NCBI GenBank assembly: GCA_023248635.1
Contig: JAHFED010000019.1
Coordinates: forward strand, 31,901 to 95,900
Source of the DNA: Myxococcales bacterium
GTDB lineage: Bacteria; Myxococcota; UBA727; VGSZ01
DNA: 64,000 nucleotides
Reading direction: 5' to 3'
The position numbers and the translations under genes are program-made. Positions 25,547-33,918 of this stretch are shown here, piece by piece. The notes beneath the pieces were generated by a model, which saw only the letters and a program-made list of their open reading frames with translations, was not told the DNA's origin and did not search any database. Position 1 is the stretch's first letter. Every line of letters starts with the position of its first letter.

Positions 25547-27322
25547 ATGCGTCGCGCACTCGCTTTGTCCATCGCCTTGGCCGGTTTTTGCGGCTGCAAT
25601 TCCTACTGCAACCGGCGGGTGTTCGAGCAGGTCGAGCCCAGCTGCGACGCGACCATCGCCAACGACGTCGACATCCCAGCCGAGAAGGCCTCGGACATCC
25701 TCATCGTCGTCGACAACTCGGGATCGATGCAGGAAGAGCAAGACCGCATGGCGGCGGCCTTTATCAACGACAACCCCGCGCAATGCCCCATCGGCAAGAA
25801 CGATCTGAAGGACTTTGCGCGCTGCAAAACCGAACCCGAGCTCCCGGTGTGCCTGTTCGTCAACCCCTCGCTTGAGCTGCTGGCCGCGCCGGGTCCGGCG
25901 GGGCTGAGCCAGTGCGGGTTCATCCAAGTGCTGGCCGCCTTCGAGAACGACTTCCGCATCGGCGTCATCACCACCGACGTCGGACTCTGCGACAACCGCG
26001 TCTCCGAAGGCCAGGCGGCCGAGTGCCGGGGCAGCGTCCCCCTCGGTGGCGGCGTCTTCAGCGACGGCACTTGCGTGCTCACCGGTGCCGTCTGCAACCC
26101 GGCCACCAACAAGTGTGCGAACGACTGGGGTTTTCGCGCCCAGCGCGGGTGCTTGCAGCCCAACGGCCCCCCCGGCACCACGCTCAAGGTCATCGCCCGT
26201 CCCGATCTCGACAGCCCCGACGCCGCCACCAACGACATCGGCCAGCGCTTCATCGACACCCTGTCCAACGTTCGCACCTTCGGCAGCTCCATTGAGCGCG
26301 GTCTCGACGCCATGCAGATCTTCCTCGATCCCAACTCCGATCGCGGTCCCGGCTGCGACGGCGACCTCGATGCTTTCTTGCGCGATGACGCCAAGCTCAT
26401 CGTCATCTTTCTCACCGACGAAGAAGACTGCAGCCGCCTCGAAGACGTGGGTGACTGCGCCGCCGACGACGACGGCGACGGCGGCATCGAGTGTGGCGCC
26501 TGCAACGTCGACGGCGCGGGACAGTGCACCGAGGCCCCCGCCTGCGACGACCCCAACGGCTGCGAGATCTTCGATTGTCCGGCGGGTGGGTGCACCAACG
26601 GCCGCACGGAGTTCACGGGCGAGACCTGCGGGGAATTCGCCAGTCACTTCAGCGCCAACCCCGCGGGCCTCTGCTACGACAACGTCGCCAGCTTGACGCC
26701 GCCGGATCGCTACGTGGCGTTCCTCAAGAGTTTGAAGCGCGATCCCAGCGACGTCTCCGTCGCCGTCATCGCTGGCGGTCTCCTCGACGCCGACGGTGGG
26801 ATCACGCCGGGAGGCTGCACCTTCAACGACGCCGCGGGCCAGGGTCAGATTCCCCTCGGCACTTGCCGGCTCTCGCAGGGCAACTCGAACGGACAGGCGT
26901 GCCAGGCCTCGGGCGACTGCTGCTTCGCCGACCCCGGCACCCGCTACTACGACCTCGCCACCGGGATGAACGGCCTCAAAGACACCATCTGCGTGGACAG
27001 CTTCGGCCAGACCATGATCAAGATCGCGGTCTTCATCGCCGATGTCACCTTCGTCGACTTGGCGGAGCCGCCCGAGAACCCCGCGCTGGTCTTTGTGGAA
27101 ACGGCCGCGGCCGGCTCCGAGGACTTCACGACAGTCGCCCGCATCAACGACACGGTGTGTGGCGACCCGCCGCAAAACGGTTGGGTGCTCGAGGACAACG
27201 GTACCCGGGTGCGCTTTTGCGGCGACGCTCGTCCCACCCCCGGCGAGAAAATCCGCGTGCGCGCCAAGGGGGAGGGCGCCAATGGCAAAGATCCCAACGC
27301 CTGCGCGGGTCGCGGACAATAG
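25547..27322 (+). CDS. VWA-domain lipoprotein
   Basis: 591 residues, GGGAGG site before ATG 25547. The N-terminus ends in FCGCNS, giving a probable lipid-anchored Cys (17 is best by the -1 Gly, though the lipobox is imperfect). A VWA domain has a perfect MIDAS: ILIVVDNSGSMQEEQ near residue 50-65, followed by FLTDEEDCS in the second half. Many cysteines (about 30) suggest disulfides and small Cys-rich insertions (CDDPNGCEIFDCPAGGC). Such VWA lipoproteins are frequent in Myxococcota and bind divalent cations and protein partners. It abuts the next gene with no gap and may be transcribed with it. Confidence 0.88.
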   Translation: MRRALALSIALAGFCGCNSYCNRRVFEQVEPSCDATIANDVDIPAEKASDILIVVDNSGSMQEEQDRMAAAFINDNPAQCPIGKNDLKDFARCKTEPELPVCLFVNPSLELLAAPGPAGLSQCGFIQVLAAFENDFRIGVITTDVGLCDNRVSEGQAAECRGSVPLGGGVFSDGTCVLTGAVCNPATNKCANDWGFRAQRGCLQPNGPPGTTLKVIARPDLDSPDAATNDIGQRFIDTLSNVRTFGSSIERGLDAMQIFLDPNSDRGPGCDGDLDAFLRDDAKLIVIFLTDEEDCSRLEDVGDCAADDDGDGGIECGACNVDGAGQCTEAPACDDPNGCEIFDCPAGGCTNGRTEFTGETCGEFASHFSANPAGLCYDNVASLTPPDRYVAFLKSLKRDPSDVSVAVIAGGLLDADGGITPGGCTFNDAAGQGQIPLGTCRLSQGNSNGQACQASGDCCFADPGTRYYDLATGMNGLKDTICVDSFGQTMIKIAVFIADVTFVDLAEPPENPALVFVETAAAGSEDFTTVARINDTVCGDPPQNGWVLEDNGTRVRFCGDARPTPGEKIRVRAKGEGANGKDPNACAGRGQ

Positions 27323-27844
27323 ATGGACATCGGCTGGCAGCTCGTCGTCGGCGCGGGCGTCGGCGGCGTCGTCGTCTTGTGGCTGTTGTCCACCTTCTTG
27401 TTTCGCGTCAGCGGCACTTGGGAGCGAGAGATCACGGCGGCCGAGCGCGAGAGTGGTTTGCGACCGGAGCGCATCACGCTGGGGCAACTGGGCCCCCTGG
27501 TGACCGGACGACGGGAGGTGCCCGGTGGTTGGCAAGAGCTGTCGGGGCTGTTGGTGGGGCGCACGCTGCGGCTCACCCGCCGTGACCACGGCCTCAAGGC
27601 GCTGGTGGCTCTGGGTTTTCCCGAGCCGGTGGCGGTGAAGCTGGATGGGGAGGTCACGGCCCGCCTCGAGCTGCAGCTCAAGGGCGGGCTCATGCCCCTG
27701 TTTCTGGAGGGATCCTTCACGCCGCAAAAGGTGGAGTTCACCCACCAACCCCCCCGCATCACGCGCAGCTACTTCCTCGACCCCCAACCGCGCCGCTACC
27801 GCAAGCTCGACGCCGTCGTCGTCGACGTCGCGGCCTCGGCCTGA
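27323..27844 (+). CDS. Hypothetical membrane-anchored protein
   Basis: 173 residues. One N-terminal membrane segment (about 7-28, LVVGAGVGGVVVLWLLSTFLF), then a beta-rich soluble part including GLLVGRTLRLTRRDHGLKAL and LEGSFTPQKVEFTHQP. No known domain is recognised. Its ATG follows the VWA lipoprotein stop directly, so co-translation is likely. It is 131 bp upstream of the TolQ-like gene and might belong to the same envelope system. Confidence 0.75.
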   Translation: MDIGWQLVVGAGVGGVVVLWLLSTFLFRVSGTWEREITAAERESGLRPERITLGQLGPLVTGRREVPGGWQELSGLLVGRTLRLTRRDHGLKALVALGFPEPVAVKLDGEVTARLELQLKGGLMPLFLEGSFTPQKVEFTHQPPRITRSYFLDPQPRRYRKLDAVVVDVAASA

Positions 27845-27975
27845 CGCCTACCATCGTCAGGGGCTGCCGGCTTCCGCGTCGGCGAGAAGGGCTGTGGTAG
27901 GTTCGGCGCGCCTGGCGTCCTCGTTCGCCGAACGTTCGGCGGGCGATGTCGTCGTCGGGACGGAGCCGCATCCCC

Positions 27976-28620
27976 ATGATTGACGCCATCAAAGAACACC
28001 CGATCATCCTGCTGGCGGTGTTCTCCCTCGTCGTCGTCGTCATGATCTCGATCGAGCGCTTCTTTACCCTCTTCATCGCCTTCCGACTGCGGGTGGGCCC
28101 CTTCAAGAAGGCCCTCGAAGCAGCCCTGGTCGAGATGGATCTCAACAAGGCGCTGCGCATCGCGTCGATCAGTCCTGCCCATCCGGTGTGCAAAGTCGCC
28201 CGCGCAGGATTGGTAAGGGCCAACGCCGGCGACCGCGACCTCGTGCGGGCCATGGAAGTGGCCCAGCTCGAAGAGATGCCGCGTCTGCAGGGTTTGACGG
28301 CCTTTTTGGGCATGCTCGGCAACCTCGGCACCCTCATCGGCCTCATCGGGACGGTGTTCGGCATGATCGAGGCCTTCGCCGGCCTGGGGGTCAGCGACTC
28401 CGGCGCCAAGCAGGAGATCCTCGCGCGCGGCATCTCGGTGGCCATGAATGCGACGGCCATGGGCCTCATCGTCGCCATCCCTGGGAGCTTTTTCGCAACC
28501 CTCTATGGCCACCGGCAGGAACGGCTCATCGACCAGATGGAAGAGGTGAGCCTCACCGTCGCCAGCCACATCAGCCAGGCCACCCGTGAGGCCAAACAGC
28601 GCGCCCAACTGGGTCGCTGA
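27976..28620 (+). CDS. MotA/TolQ/ExbB proton channel family protein
   Basis: 214 residues from ATG 27976 (GGAG about 10 bases upstream). Three hydrophobic segments: residues 9-30 (ILLAVFSLVVVVMISIERFF), about 113-135 (GMLGNLGTLIGLIGTVFGMI) and about 155-175 (ATAMGLIVAIPGSFF). The family GLIGTVFGMI...F and ARGISVAMNATAMGLIVAIP signatures are clear. It forms the ring around ExbD/TolR-type dimers and uses the proton gradient. Followed by two TolR-like genes, the same one-plus-two composition as AglRQS of M. xanthus gliding, although Tol/Exb systems in general are also possible. Confidence 0.93.
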   Translation: MIDAIKEHPIILLAVFSLVVVVMISIERFFTLFIAFRLRVGPFKKALEAALVEMDLNKALRIASISPAHPVCKVARAGLVRANAGDRDLVRAMEVAQLEEMPRLQGLTAFLGMLGNLGTLIGLIGTVFGMIEAFAGLGVSDSGAKQEILARGISVAMNATAMGLIVAIPGSFFATLYGHRQERLIDQMEEVSLTVASHISQATREAKQRAQLGR

Positions 28621-28625
28621 CGCCG

Positions 28626-29156
28626 ATGGTCAGACGTCGCAAACAAGAGGGCAGAGAAGTCGACCTGGCGGCCCTCGTCGACATTCTGGCGAACATGCTC
28701 TTTTTCCTGCTGGCGACGGTCACCTTCCTGCAATTGAAGACCTTGAACGCCGCCGTCCCCGCCCTCACCACCGGCCCGGTGTCGACGGACAAGGTGGTCA
28801 ACGTCAGCATCGAGATCCATCCCGCGGGCTTCACCCTGAAGGCCAGCGGCGACGCTGCCGACAAGGGCATCGGGGCCATCAATGTCAGCAAGGATATTAC
28901 GCGCAAGGGCGATAATCACCTGGATTCCAAAGCGCTGACAGCAGAGCTTTGGGATATCAAGAAGCAGACGCCTGAGACCAAAAATATTATGATCTTCCCC
29001 GAGGAGGGGACGCCCTTCGAGGAGATCGTCCAGACCATGGACGCCAGCCGGGAGATGCCCTCGATCCTCGACCCCCGCAAGAAGGTGCCGCTGTTTACGC
29101 GTCCGGTGCTCTCGGAGCTCGTCGCCGGCGCTGACCCGGCGCGAGAGATGCCATGA
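28626..29156 (+). CDS. ExbD/TolR-like protein 1
   Basis: 176 residues. A short basic N-terminus is followed by one membrane segment with the essential Asp (DLAALVDILANMLFFLLATVTF), then a periplasmic domain ending with DPRKKVPLFTRPVLSELVAG. The periplasmic part is longer than in ExbD and contains a lower-GC patch (28895-29000). It lies 5 bp after the TolQ-like gene and overlaps the next gene by 4 bp. Confidence 0.85.
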   Translation: MVRRRKQEGREVDLAALVDILANMLFFLLATVTFLQLKTLNAAVPALTTGPVSTDKVVNVSIEIHPAGFTLKASGDAADKGIGAINVSKDITRKGDNHLDSKALTAELWDIKKQTPETKNIMIFPEEGTPFEEIVQTMDASREMPSILDPRKKVPLFTRPVLSELVAGADPAREMP

Positions 29157-29710
29157 GCGAATTGTTTGCAGGTTCATCGCCTGGCGGCGGCCAATTGCCG
29201 AAGAAAAAGAGGCGCTTCCGCGGTGCCCGCATCATTCCGCTCAACCTCGCGCCCCTCATCGACATCAACGCCAACCTGCTCTTCTTCATGATCATCGCCA
29301 ACTCCGTGCAGGAAGATCGCCTCACCGCCGGCAAAGACGTCGAGCTGCCAGCCTCGAATGCGTCGACGGCGGAGGCGGGCGATCTGGTGTCGATTGTTGT
29401 GAGCATGAGTGCGATCTCTGTCAACGAAAAAGAGATCGTGAAATTGAGCAGCGGAATCTTCGACGACAAGATCTTAGATAAGCAGCGCGAGAACCGAATC
29501 GTGCCTCTTTACACCGACCTCAACCAGCGTTTCCAGGATCTGGTGCGCAAGGGCGCACAGCCGGGCGCGGCCAACGACGACAGCCGGCTGCCGGTGGTGC
29601 TCATTCAGGGGGACAAACGTCTGCCTTATCAAACACTTGCGAAGGTCATGCGGACCTGTGGCGAAGCCGGTTTCACGAAGTTCCGTTTCGCAGCCAAGGC
29701 GGGCGGTTGA
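29153..29710 (+). CDS. ExbD/TolR-like protein 2
   Basis: 185 residues. The membrane segment has the conserved Asp in LNLAPLIDINANLLFFMIIA. The periplasmic domain includes ISVNEKEIV and LPVVLIQGDKRLPYQTLAKVMRTCGEAGFTKFRFA, the standard ExbD/TolR C-terminal pattern (I.aD....y..v..v......G...i). Overlap with the first TolR-like gene suggests fixed stoichiometry and probably a heterodimeric plug in the TolQ ring. Confidence 0.9.
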   Translation: MSELFAGSSPGGGQLPKKKRRFRGARIIPLNLAPLIDINANLLFFMIIANSVQEDRLTAGKDVELPASNASTAEAGDLVSIVVSMSAISVNEKEIVKLSSGIFDDKILDKQRENRIVPLYTDLNQRFQDLVRKGAQPGAANDDSRLPVVLIQGDKRLPYQTLAKVMRTCGEAGFTKFRFAAKAGG

Positions 29711-29731
29711 CGTAGACGACGTCGTCCTTGG

Positions 29732-30064
29732 TCAGCGCTTCAGGCTCACGCAGCGGACGGAAGAGCGGTGCTGCGGCGGGACTTCGCTGGGGCTCTCGAC
29801 GATGTTCGTGCTGCCTTGGGCGTCGGTGAACACCAGGTACTGGCCAGCGGCGCCGGTGAAACACTTGATGCCCTCGCCCTCGCCGTCGGGGGCGCTGCTC
29901 GCCCTCGTCCCCCACCGGGCGCCGTCCAAGGTGCTCCAGCCCACGACCCCGCCGACACCCACGAGGACGACGGCCACGCCGACGACCACAGGCCTCCACG
30001 AGCGCCGTGGGGGCGCGGGGCTTTGGGGATACCAGGCGCGGGGATCCTCCGACGACGACGCCAT
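29732..30064 (-). CDS. Small membrane-anchored hypothetical protein
   Basis: 110 residues. A Pro-rich cytoplasmic N-terminus is followed by one membrane segment (about 26-48, VVVGVAVVLVGVGGVVGWS) and then a short outer domain with two cysteines (KCFTG and RCVSL) that could form a disulfide. Family unknown. It converges with the TolR-like genes (21 bp gap) and follows the coiled-coil protein gene by 53 bp on the same strand. Confidence 0.62.
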   Translation of the reverse strand: MASSSEDPRAWYPQSPAPPRRSWRPVVVGVAVVLVGVGGVVGWSTLDGARWGTRASSAPDGEGEGIKCFTGAAGQYLVFTDAQGSTNIVESPSEVPPQHRSSVRCVSLKR

Positions 30065-30117
30065 CCTCTGGCCGGTGGCGTCGTGGGAGCGCAGCTCGCG
30101 ACCCAGCTGAAGGCCGC

Positions 30118-30729
30118 TCAGATGATTCCGGAGGCCGCGGGTGGGCGCACGTCGCCCCCGTCGCTGGCGGTGGCCAAGACACCGGCGGGATCGAAGAAGA
30201 AGCGGGCGTCGGAGTAGTAGGGGTCGATGGCGATGACGTCTTCGTCGATGGTCACCTCGACCGACGACGTCGACACGCTGCTGTTGGCGCCGGCGCAGCT
30301 CTGGGCCTCCGAGAGCAGGTCGTCCATGCGGCGCCGGGATTTCTTCACCTTGCGAAAGGTGCGTCGACCATCGGAGGTCTGGTTGGTGGCCACGGCCTCT
30401 TGCAGGTCGACGTTGGCGTCTTCGGCGACGCGCAGCACGCCTTTCATCGCCGCCACCGGCTCGTTCACGCAGGTGACGCGCACGGCGTCCTTCTCGTCGC
30501 GGGCTTTCTTCAGCTCATCGAGGCCCTTGCGCAGGGAGCCGCGCATGGAGTTGAGCGCCTCGTTGGCCTCCTCGGCGTAGCGGTTGATGGGCGTGTTGTC
30601 TTCGTCGTCGGCGATGATGCTGGGGGCTGGCTCCGGCGGGCCCAGCTCCCGCTCAGGCTCCTGGGCCAACGCCAGCGAGGCGCTCACACCGAGCAAGACC
30701 AGAGCAAACAAAGACCGTTGGCTGCGCAT
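30118..30729 (-). CDS. Secreted helical (coiled-coil) hypothetical protein
   Basis: 203 residues with a Sec signal peptide (LFALVLLGVSASLALAQ). The mature protein is mostly charged helix (EEANEALNSMRGSLRKGLD, FRKVKKSRRRMDDLLSEAQ) with two cysteines, and a C-terminal part rich in Asp and aromatic residues. No catalytic motif. Its position next to a TolQRR-type cluster invites a role as a periplasmic partner, but this is only context. The start is ATG 30729. Confidence 0.75.
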   Translation of the reverse strand: MRSQRSLFALVLLGVSASLALAQEPERELGPPEPAPSIIADDEDNTPINRYAEEANEALNSMRGSLRKGLDELKKARDEKDAVRVTCVNEPVAAMKGVLRVAEDANVDLQEAVATNQTSDGRRTFRKVKKSRRRMDDLLSEAQSCAGANSSVSTSSVEVTIDEDVIAIDPYYSDARFFFDPAGVLATASDGGDVRPPAASGII

Positions 30730-30850
30730 GACGACCTCAGCATGCCGGAGCGCCGGCGCTCCCGCCAGCGCTCGACCCCCTGCTCCTTCTTCGTGTTCGC
30801 ACTTCCGTGCGGCGTTCAAGACGCGCCAGCGCCAGCTTCTTGCACCAGTC

Positions 30851-31001
30851 ATCCCGCGTCCGCTTGATGTTCGACCGCGTTTCGAGATGGGAAAGACGCG
30901 GGGTGATGCGCGTGAAGCGCGCCCGCGGAACGCGGAGTTGGTGGGGCACCGACGGCGATGAACGAGACCGCTCCGCGGTCGAAGTTCAGCGAGATCGGGA
31001 T
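30851..31001. repeat. MITE/REP-like structured repeat, copy B
   Basis: A 151 bp relative of copy A. It opens with ATCCCGCGTC and closes with ATCGGGAT, the last base falling in the oleC stop codon. The internal CCCGCGTC...GACGCGGG pair and the GACCGCTCCGCGGTC hairpin are kept; the extra central hairpin of copy A is missing. It lies between the oleC 3' end and the 5' end of the secreted coiled-coil gene. Confidence 0.75.
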
Positions 31002-32728
31002 CAGCCGCTTTGCATCGCGACCAGCACCAAGCGCTCTCGCTCGATTTTGGCGTTGTGCCTGCGGTCGACGGGAAAGGAGCCGGCGAAGGCGCGCACCTGG
31101 TCGATGGCGGCGCATCCGGGCAGGGCACGCACCGCGTCAAGGGAGGGCACCGGCCGTGATCCTTCTTCGACGAAGACCACCGCTCGCTGGTTGCCGCGTT
31201 CGCCGATGCCGACCAAGGCCGCCCGCTGGCCGCTGCCTTCGAGGAGGGTTTCGACCACGGCTTCGACGGGGAGGGAGTGCAGCACGGCGCCATTGGCCAG
31301 CTCGACGCGGTGGGCCTTGCGCCCGCAAAACCACAAGCGACCACCGGCGTCGAGGTAACCGGCGTCGCCCATGCGGTGCCAGATGGGGCCGTCGACGTCG
31401 TCGTTGGCTCTGATTTTCGCCAGGGCGTTGGCGGCCTTGCCTCGCTCGCTCTTGTCATCGTAGGCGCGGGTCACACCCAGGCCCTCAACGATGATCTCGC
31501 CGGTCGCTCCTTGCGGCAGCTCGACCGCGTCTCGCAGGGATTCGATGGCTCCGTCGTGGAGGCCGATGATCTTGACCTTGATCCCCGGCGCCAACGCGCC
31601 CACACAGGTGCCCTGGCCCGCCCGCGTCGCCGTCGCCGTTTCCTTCACCACCGCGCGCCCGCCCATGAAGGCCACCGGCAAGGCCTCCGTCGCCCCATAG
31701 GGAGTGAAGACGTCGCCGTCGTCGGGCAGGGCTTGCAGGAGGCGCTCGTGCAACTGCGGCCGCACTGGGGCGCCCGCCGTCAACACCCTCTTGAGGTGGG
31801 GGAGCTTCTCTGCGTGCGCCATCAAGTATTGGGAGAAGGGCTCCCATAAAGCAGGCGACGCAAAAGCCGACGTCGCTGGCTTGTCCGCCCCCGTGCGCAG
31901 CGCCTGTAGGATGGCCTCTGGCTTGGCTTTGGCGGGGAAGCGGAAGTCCATCGCCGGGAAAACCGCGGTGGTGCCCATGGCCACCGAGAAGAGGGCGAAG
32001 GGCAGGAAACAGCAGACGTCGACGTCGCCGCGGCCGATCTGGAACATGTCGCGGATCGAGAGCGCCTGCGCCGCCAGCATGCCGTGCGTGTAGAGGACGC
32101 CCTTGGGTGCGCCTGTGCTGCCCGAGGTGTAGAGCACCGCCGCGGTGTGATGGGCCGGCTGGCGGTGGAGCGCGTGGTAGGAGTCGCGTTCGCCGTCGTC
32201 GTCGGTGCGCAAGGTGATGGCACCGGGAAACCAGCCGTCGACGACGATGTTGACCCGCACCGAAGCCATGGCGTTGCGACCGCGGGTCACGGCCAGCAAG
32301 AGGCGCAAGACCTGGGCCTTGCGGATGCCGAGCAACACACGGGGTTGCTGCTCGCGGATACAGCTCGCGACGTTGTCGACGCCCATGCCCGGATCGATGA
32401 GGACCGGCACCGCTCCGACGTGAAAAAGCGCGTTCACGAGGGTGACGAAGCGCGGTCCGTCGGCGACGAAGAGGGCCACCCGATCGCCGGGGCGCACGCC
32501 GAGCCTCGCCAGGCGCGACGCCCCCTTGGCGATGGCCGTCGACAGCTGCGCGAAGGTCTGGCGGCGGCCGGTGGCTGCGTCGACGAAGGCCAGCAGGGCT
32601 CCATCGCTGCGCGCGACCTCGTGGATGAGCTCGCAGGCGTTGGGTTGCAAATGCGAGACAGCGTCGACGATCTCCCGCACCGTCTTGTTCGGCCCCGAGA
32701 GGGTGACGGGTCCGCTGAGTCCGCTCAC
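31001..32728 (-). CDS. oleC: Olefin beta-lactone synthetase (OleC)
   Basis: 575-residue ANL-superfamily adenylating enzyme. In the olefin pathway OleC uses ATP to close a beta-hydroxy acid to a beta-lactone. Motifs: AVLYTSGSTGAPKGVLYTHG (P-loop-like A3), TPYGATEALPV (A5, in the form typical of OleC) and GDAGYLDAGGRLWFCGR (A7), with a C-terminal Lys in RRHNAKIERE. The start GTG 32728 overlaps the oleB stop in a GTGA. The OleC call rests on the motif form and the adjacent oleB. oleA and oleD are not in the window. Confidence 0.9.
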   Translation of the reverse strand: MSGLSGPVTLSGPNKTVREIVDAVSHLQPNACELIHEVARSDGALLAFVDAATGRRQTFAQLSTAIAKGASRLARLGVRPGDRVALFVADGPRFVTLVNALFHVGAVPVLIDPGMGVDNVASCIREQQPRVLLGIRKAQVLRLLLAVTRGRNAMASVRVNIVVDGWFPGAITLRTDDDGERDSYHALHRQPAHHTAAVLYTSGSTGAPKGVLYTHGMLAAQALSIRDMFQIGRGDVDVCCFLPFALFSVAMGTTAVFPAMDFRFPAKAKPEAILQALRTGADKPATSAFASPALWEPFSQYLMAHAEKLPHLKRVLTAGAPVRPQLHERLLQALPDDGDVFTPYGATEALPVAFMGGRAVVKETATATRAGQGTCVGALAPGIKVKIIGLHDGAIESLRDAVELPQGATGEIIVEGLGVTRAYDDKSERGKAANALAKIRANDDVDGPIWHRMGDAGYLDAGGRLWFCGRKAHRVELANGAVLHSLPVEAVVETLLEGSGQRAALVGIGERGNQRAVVFVEEGSRPVPSLDAVRALPGCAAIDQVRAFAGSFPVDRRHNAKIERERLVLVAMQSG

Positions 32729-33801
32729 GCCGCACCGACGCTGGCCGCAGGCGATGACGACGCTGCTGCCGATTGCTGCCGGTCGAAGAAAGCCCTGAGC
32801 AGGGGCAAGATGCGCTCGTGGGCGTCTTCGACGACGTAGTGACCGCAGTCGGCCCAGGCGTGCACCTCGGCAGCCGGAAACTCTCTTTCAAAGCGCTTGC
32901 GGAAATTCGGCGTGAAGCAAAAGTCGTCGTCGCCCCAGAAGAGGGCGATAGGTTTGTCTTTCAATGTAGGGAGGGCAGCCTCGATCTTAGCCAATTCAGC
33001 GTAGGAGGGATGCTCTGGCTTCAGCGGGATGTCTTCGACGAATTTCAGCGTGGCAATGCGGTCGACCCAGTTGCTGTATGGATCTAAATAACCAGCCTTC
33101 AGTGTCTTGGTCATGCGCTCGTGCTTGGCCACCGCGCGGTAGGTGGCAACGGCCGCGAAGCCATTAAACCCGCGAACAGCGATGGACCCAAAGACCGGAA
33201 TCCGGCAGGAAGCGATGGAGAGCGGAATCTCTTGAGAGAGGAAGGCTCCGGTGTTCATCCATGTCATGGACTGAACGCGCTCGGGTCGGCGGGTGGCGAC
33301 GCCGGCGGCGATGCAGCCGCCCCAGTCGTGGCCGATCAGCGAGAAGCGCTCGATCTTCAGGGCGTCGATGAGGGCAGCAGCGCGCCGGATGTGGTCGGCG
33401 AGCCGGTAGGGGTCACCCTCGGGACGATCCGAGAGGCCCATGCCGAGGTGGTCGATGGCGATGCAGCGGTAGCGGTCGCGCAGCCCGACGATGAGCTTGC
33501 GCCAATAGAACGACCACGTCGGATTGCCGTGGAGAAAGACCAGCACGGGAGCGTCCCGCGGCCCTTCGTCGACGTAGTGCAGCCAGGGGTGCATGTTGAC
33601 CCGCGGGTGCGACCCGAATGTCGGCTTGCATCCGCCCCACGAGTGGGGCTGCTGAAACCAGCGCGACCCGAAGGGATACTCGGAGGCCCACGACGACGAC
33701 GACGGCACGATCAGGCGCTGGGGTGCTAGGTAGCTTTTGGGTCGGTCCCCCTCGAGGAGAATGGGGGCCTCTCCCGAAAGGTCGCCAGCGACGTCGTTCA
33801 T
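32725..33801 (-). CDS. oleB: cis-3-alkyl-4-alkyloxetan-2-one decarboxylase (OleB)
   Basis: 358 residues, alpha/beta-hydrolase of the haloalkane dehalogenase-like group. OleB removes CO2 from the beta-lactone to give a cis-olefin. Seen: oxyanion segment LHGNPTWSFYWR, nucleophile elbow LIGHDWGGC with Asp, catalytic acid region ALFWGDDDFCF and the His in ADCGHYVVEDAHE. The N-terminal ~60 residues (PFGSRWFQQPHSW) are the extension seen in OleB proteins. A lower-GC patch spans about 32960-33200. It is divergent from coaX with a 117 bp gap. Confidence 0.9.
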   Translation of the reverse strand: MNDVAGDLSGEAPILLEGDRPKSYLAPQRLIVPSSSSWASEYPFGSRWFQQPHSWGGCKPTFGSHPRVNMHPWLHYVDEGPRDAPVLVFLHGNPTWSFYWRKLIVGLRDRYRCIAIDHLGMGLSDRPEGDPYRLADHIRRAAALIDALKIERFSLIGHDWGGCIAAGVATRRPERVQSMTWMNTGAFLSQEIPLSIASCRIPVFGSIAVRGFNGFAAVATYRAVAKHERMTKTLKAGYLDPYSNWVDRIATLKFVEDIPLKPEHPSYAELAKIEAALPTLKDKPIALFWGDDDFCFTPNFRKRFEREFPAAEVHAWADCGHYVVEDAHERILPLLRAFFDRQQSAAASSSPAASVGAA

Positions 33802-33918
33802 GATGGTGGCATCACCGCTCGGTCCGCCGTCGTCAACGCGATTCCACGGCGGGCCCCTGCAAAAGAGGATTGTGAAACCCCTCCCCGAGGCCCCGGCCTT
33901 CTGCTACCGACCGGCCAG

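Noticed and set aside
25403..27787. 794-codon frame on the minus strand opposite the VWA lipoprotein
   Set aside because: Shadow of a gene with clear signal peptide and MIDAS motif on the plus strand.
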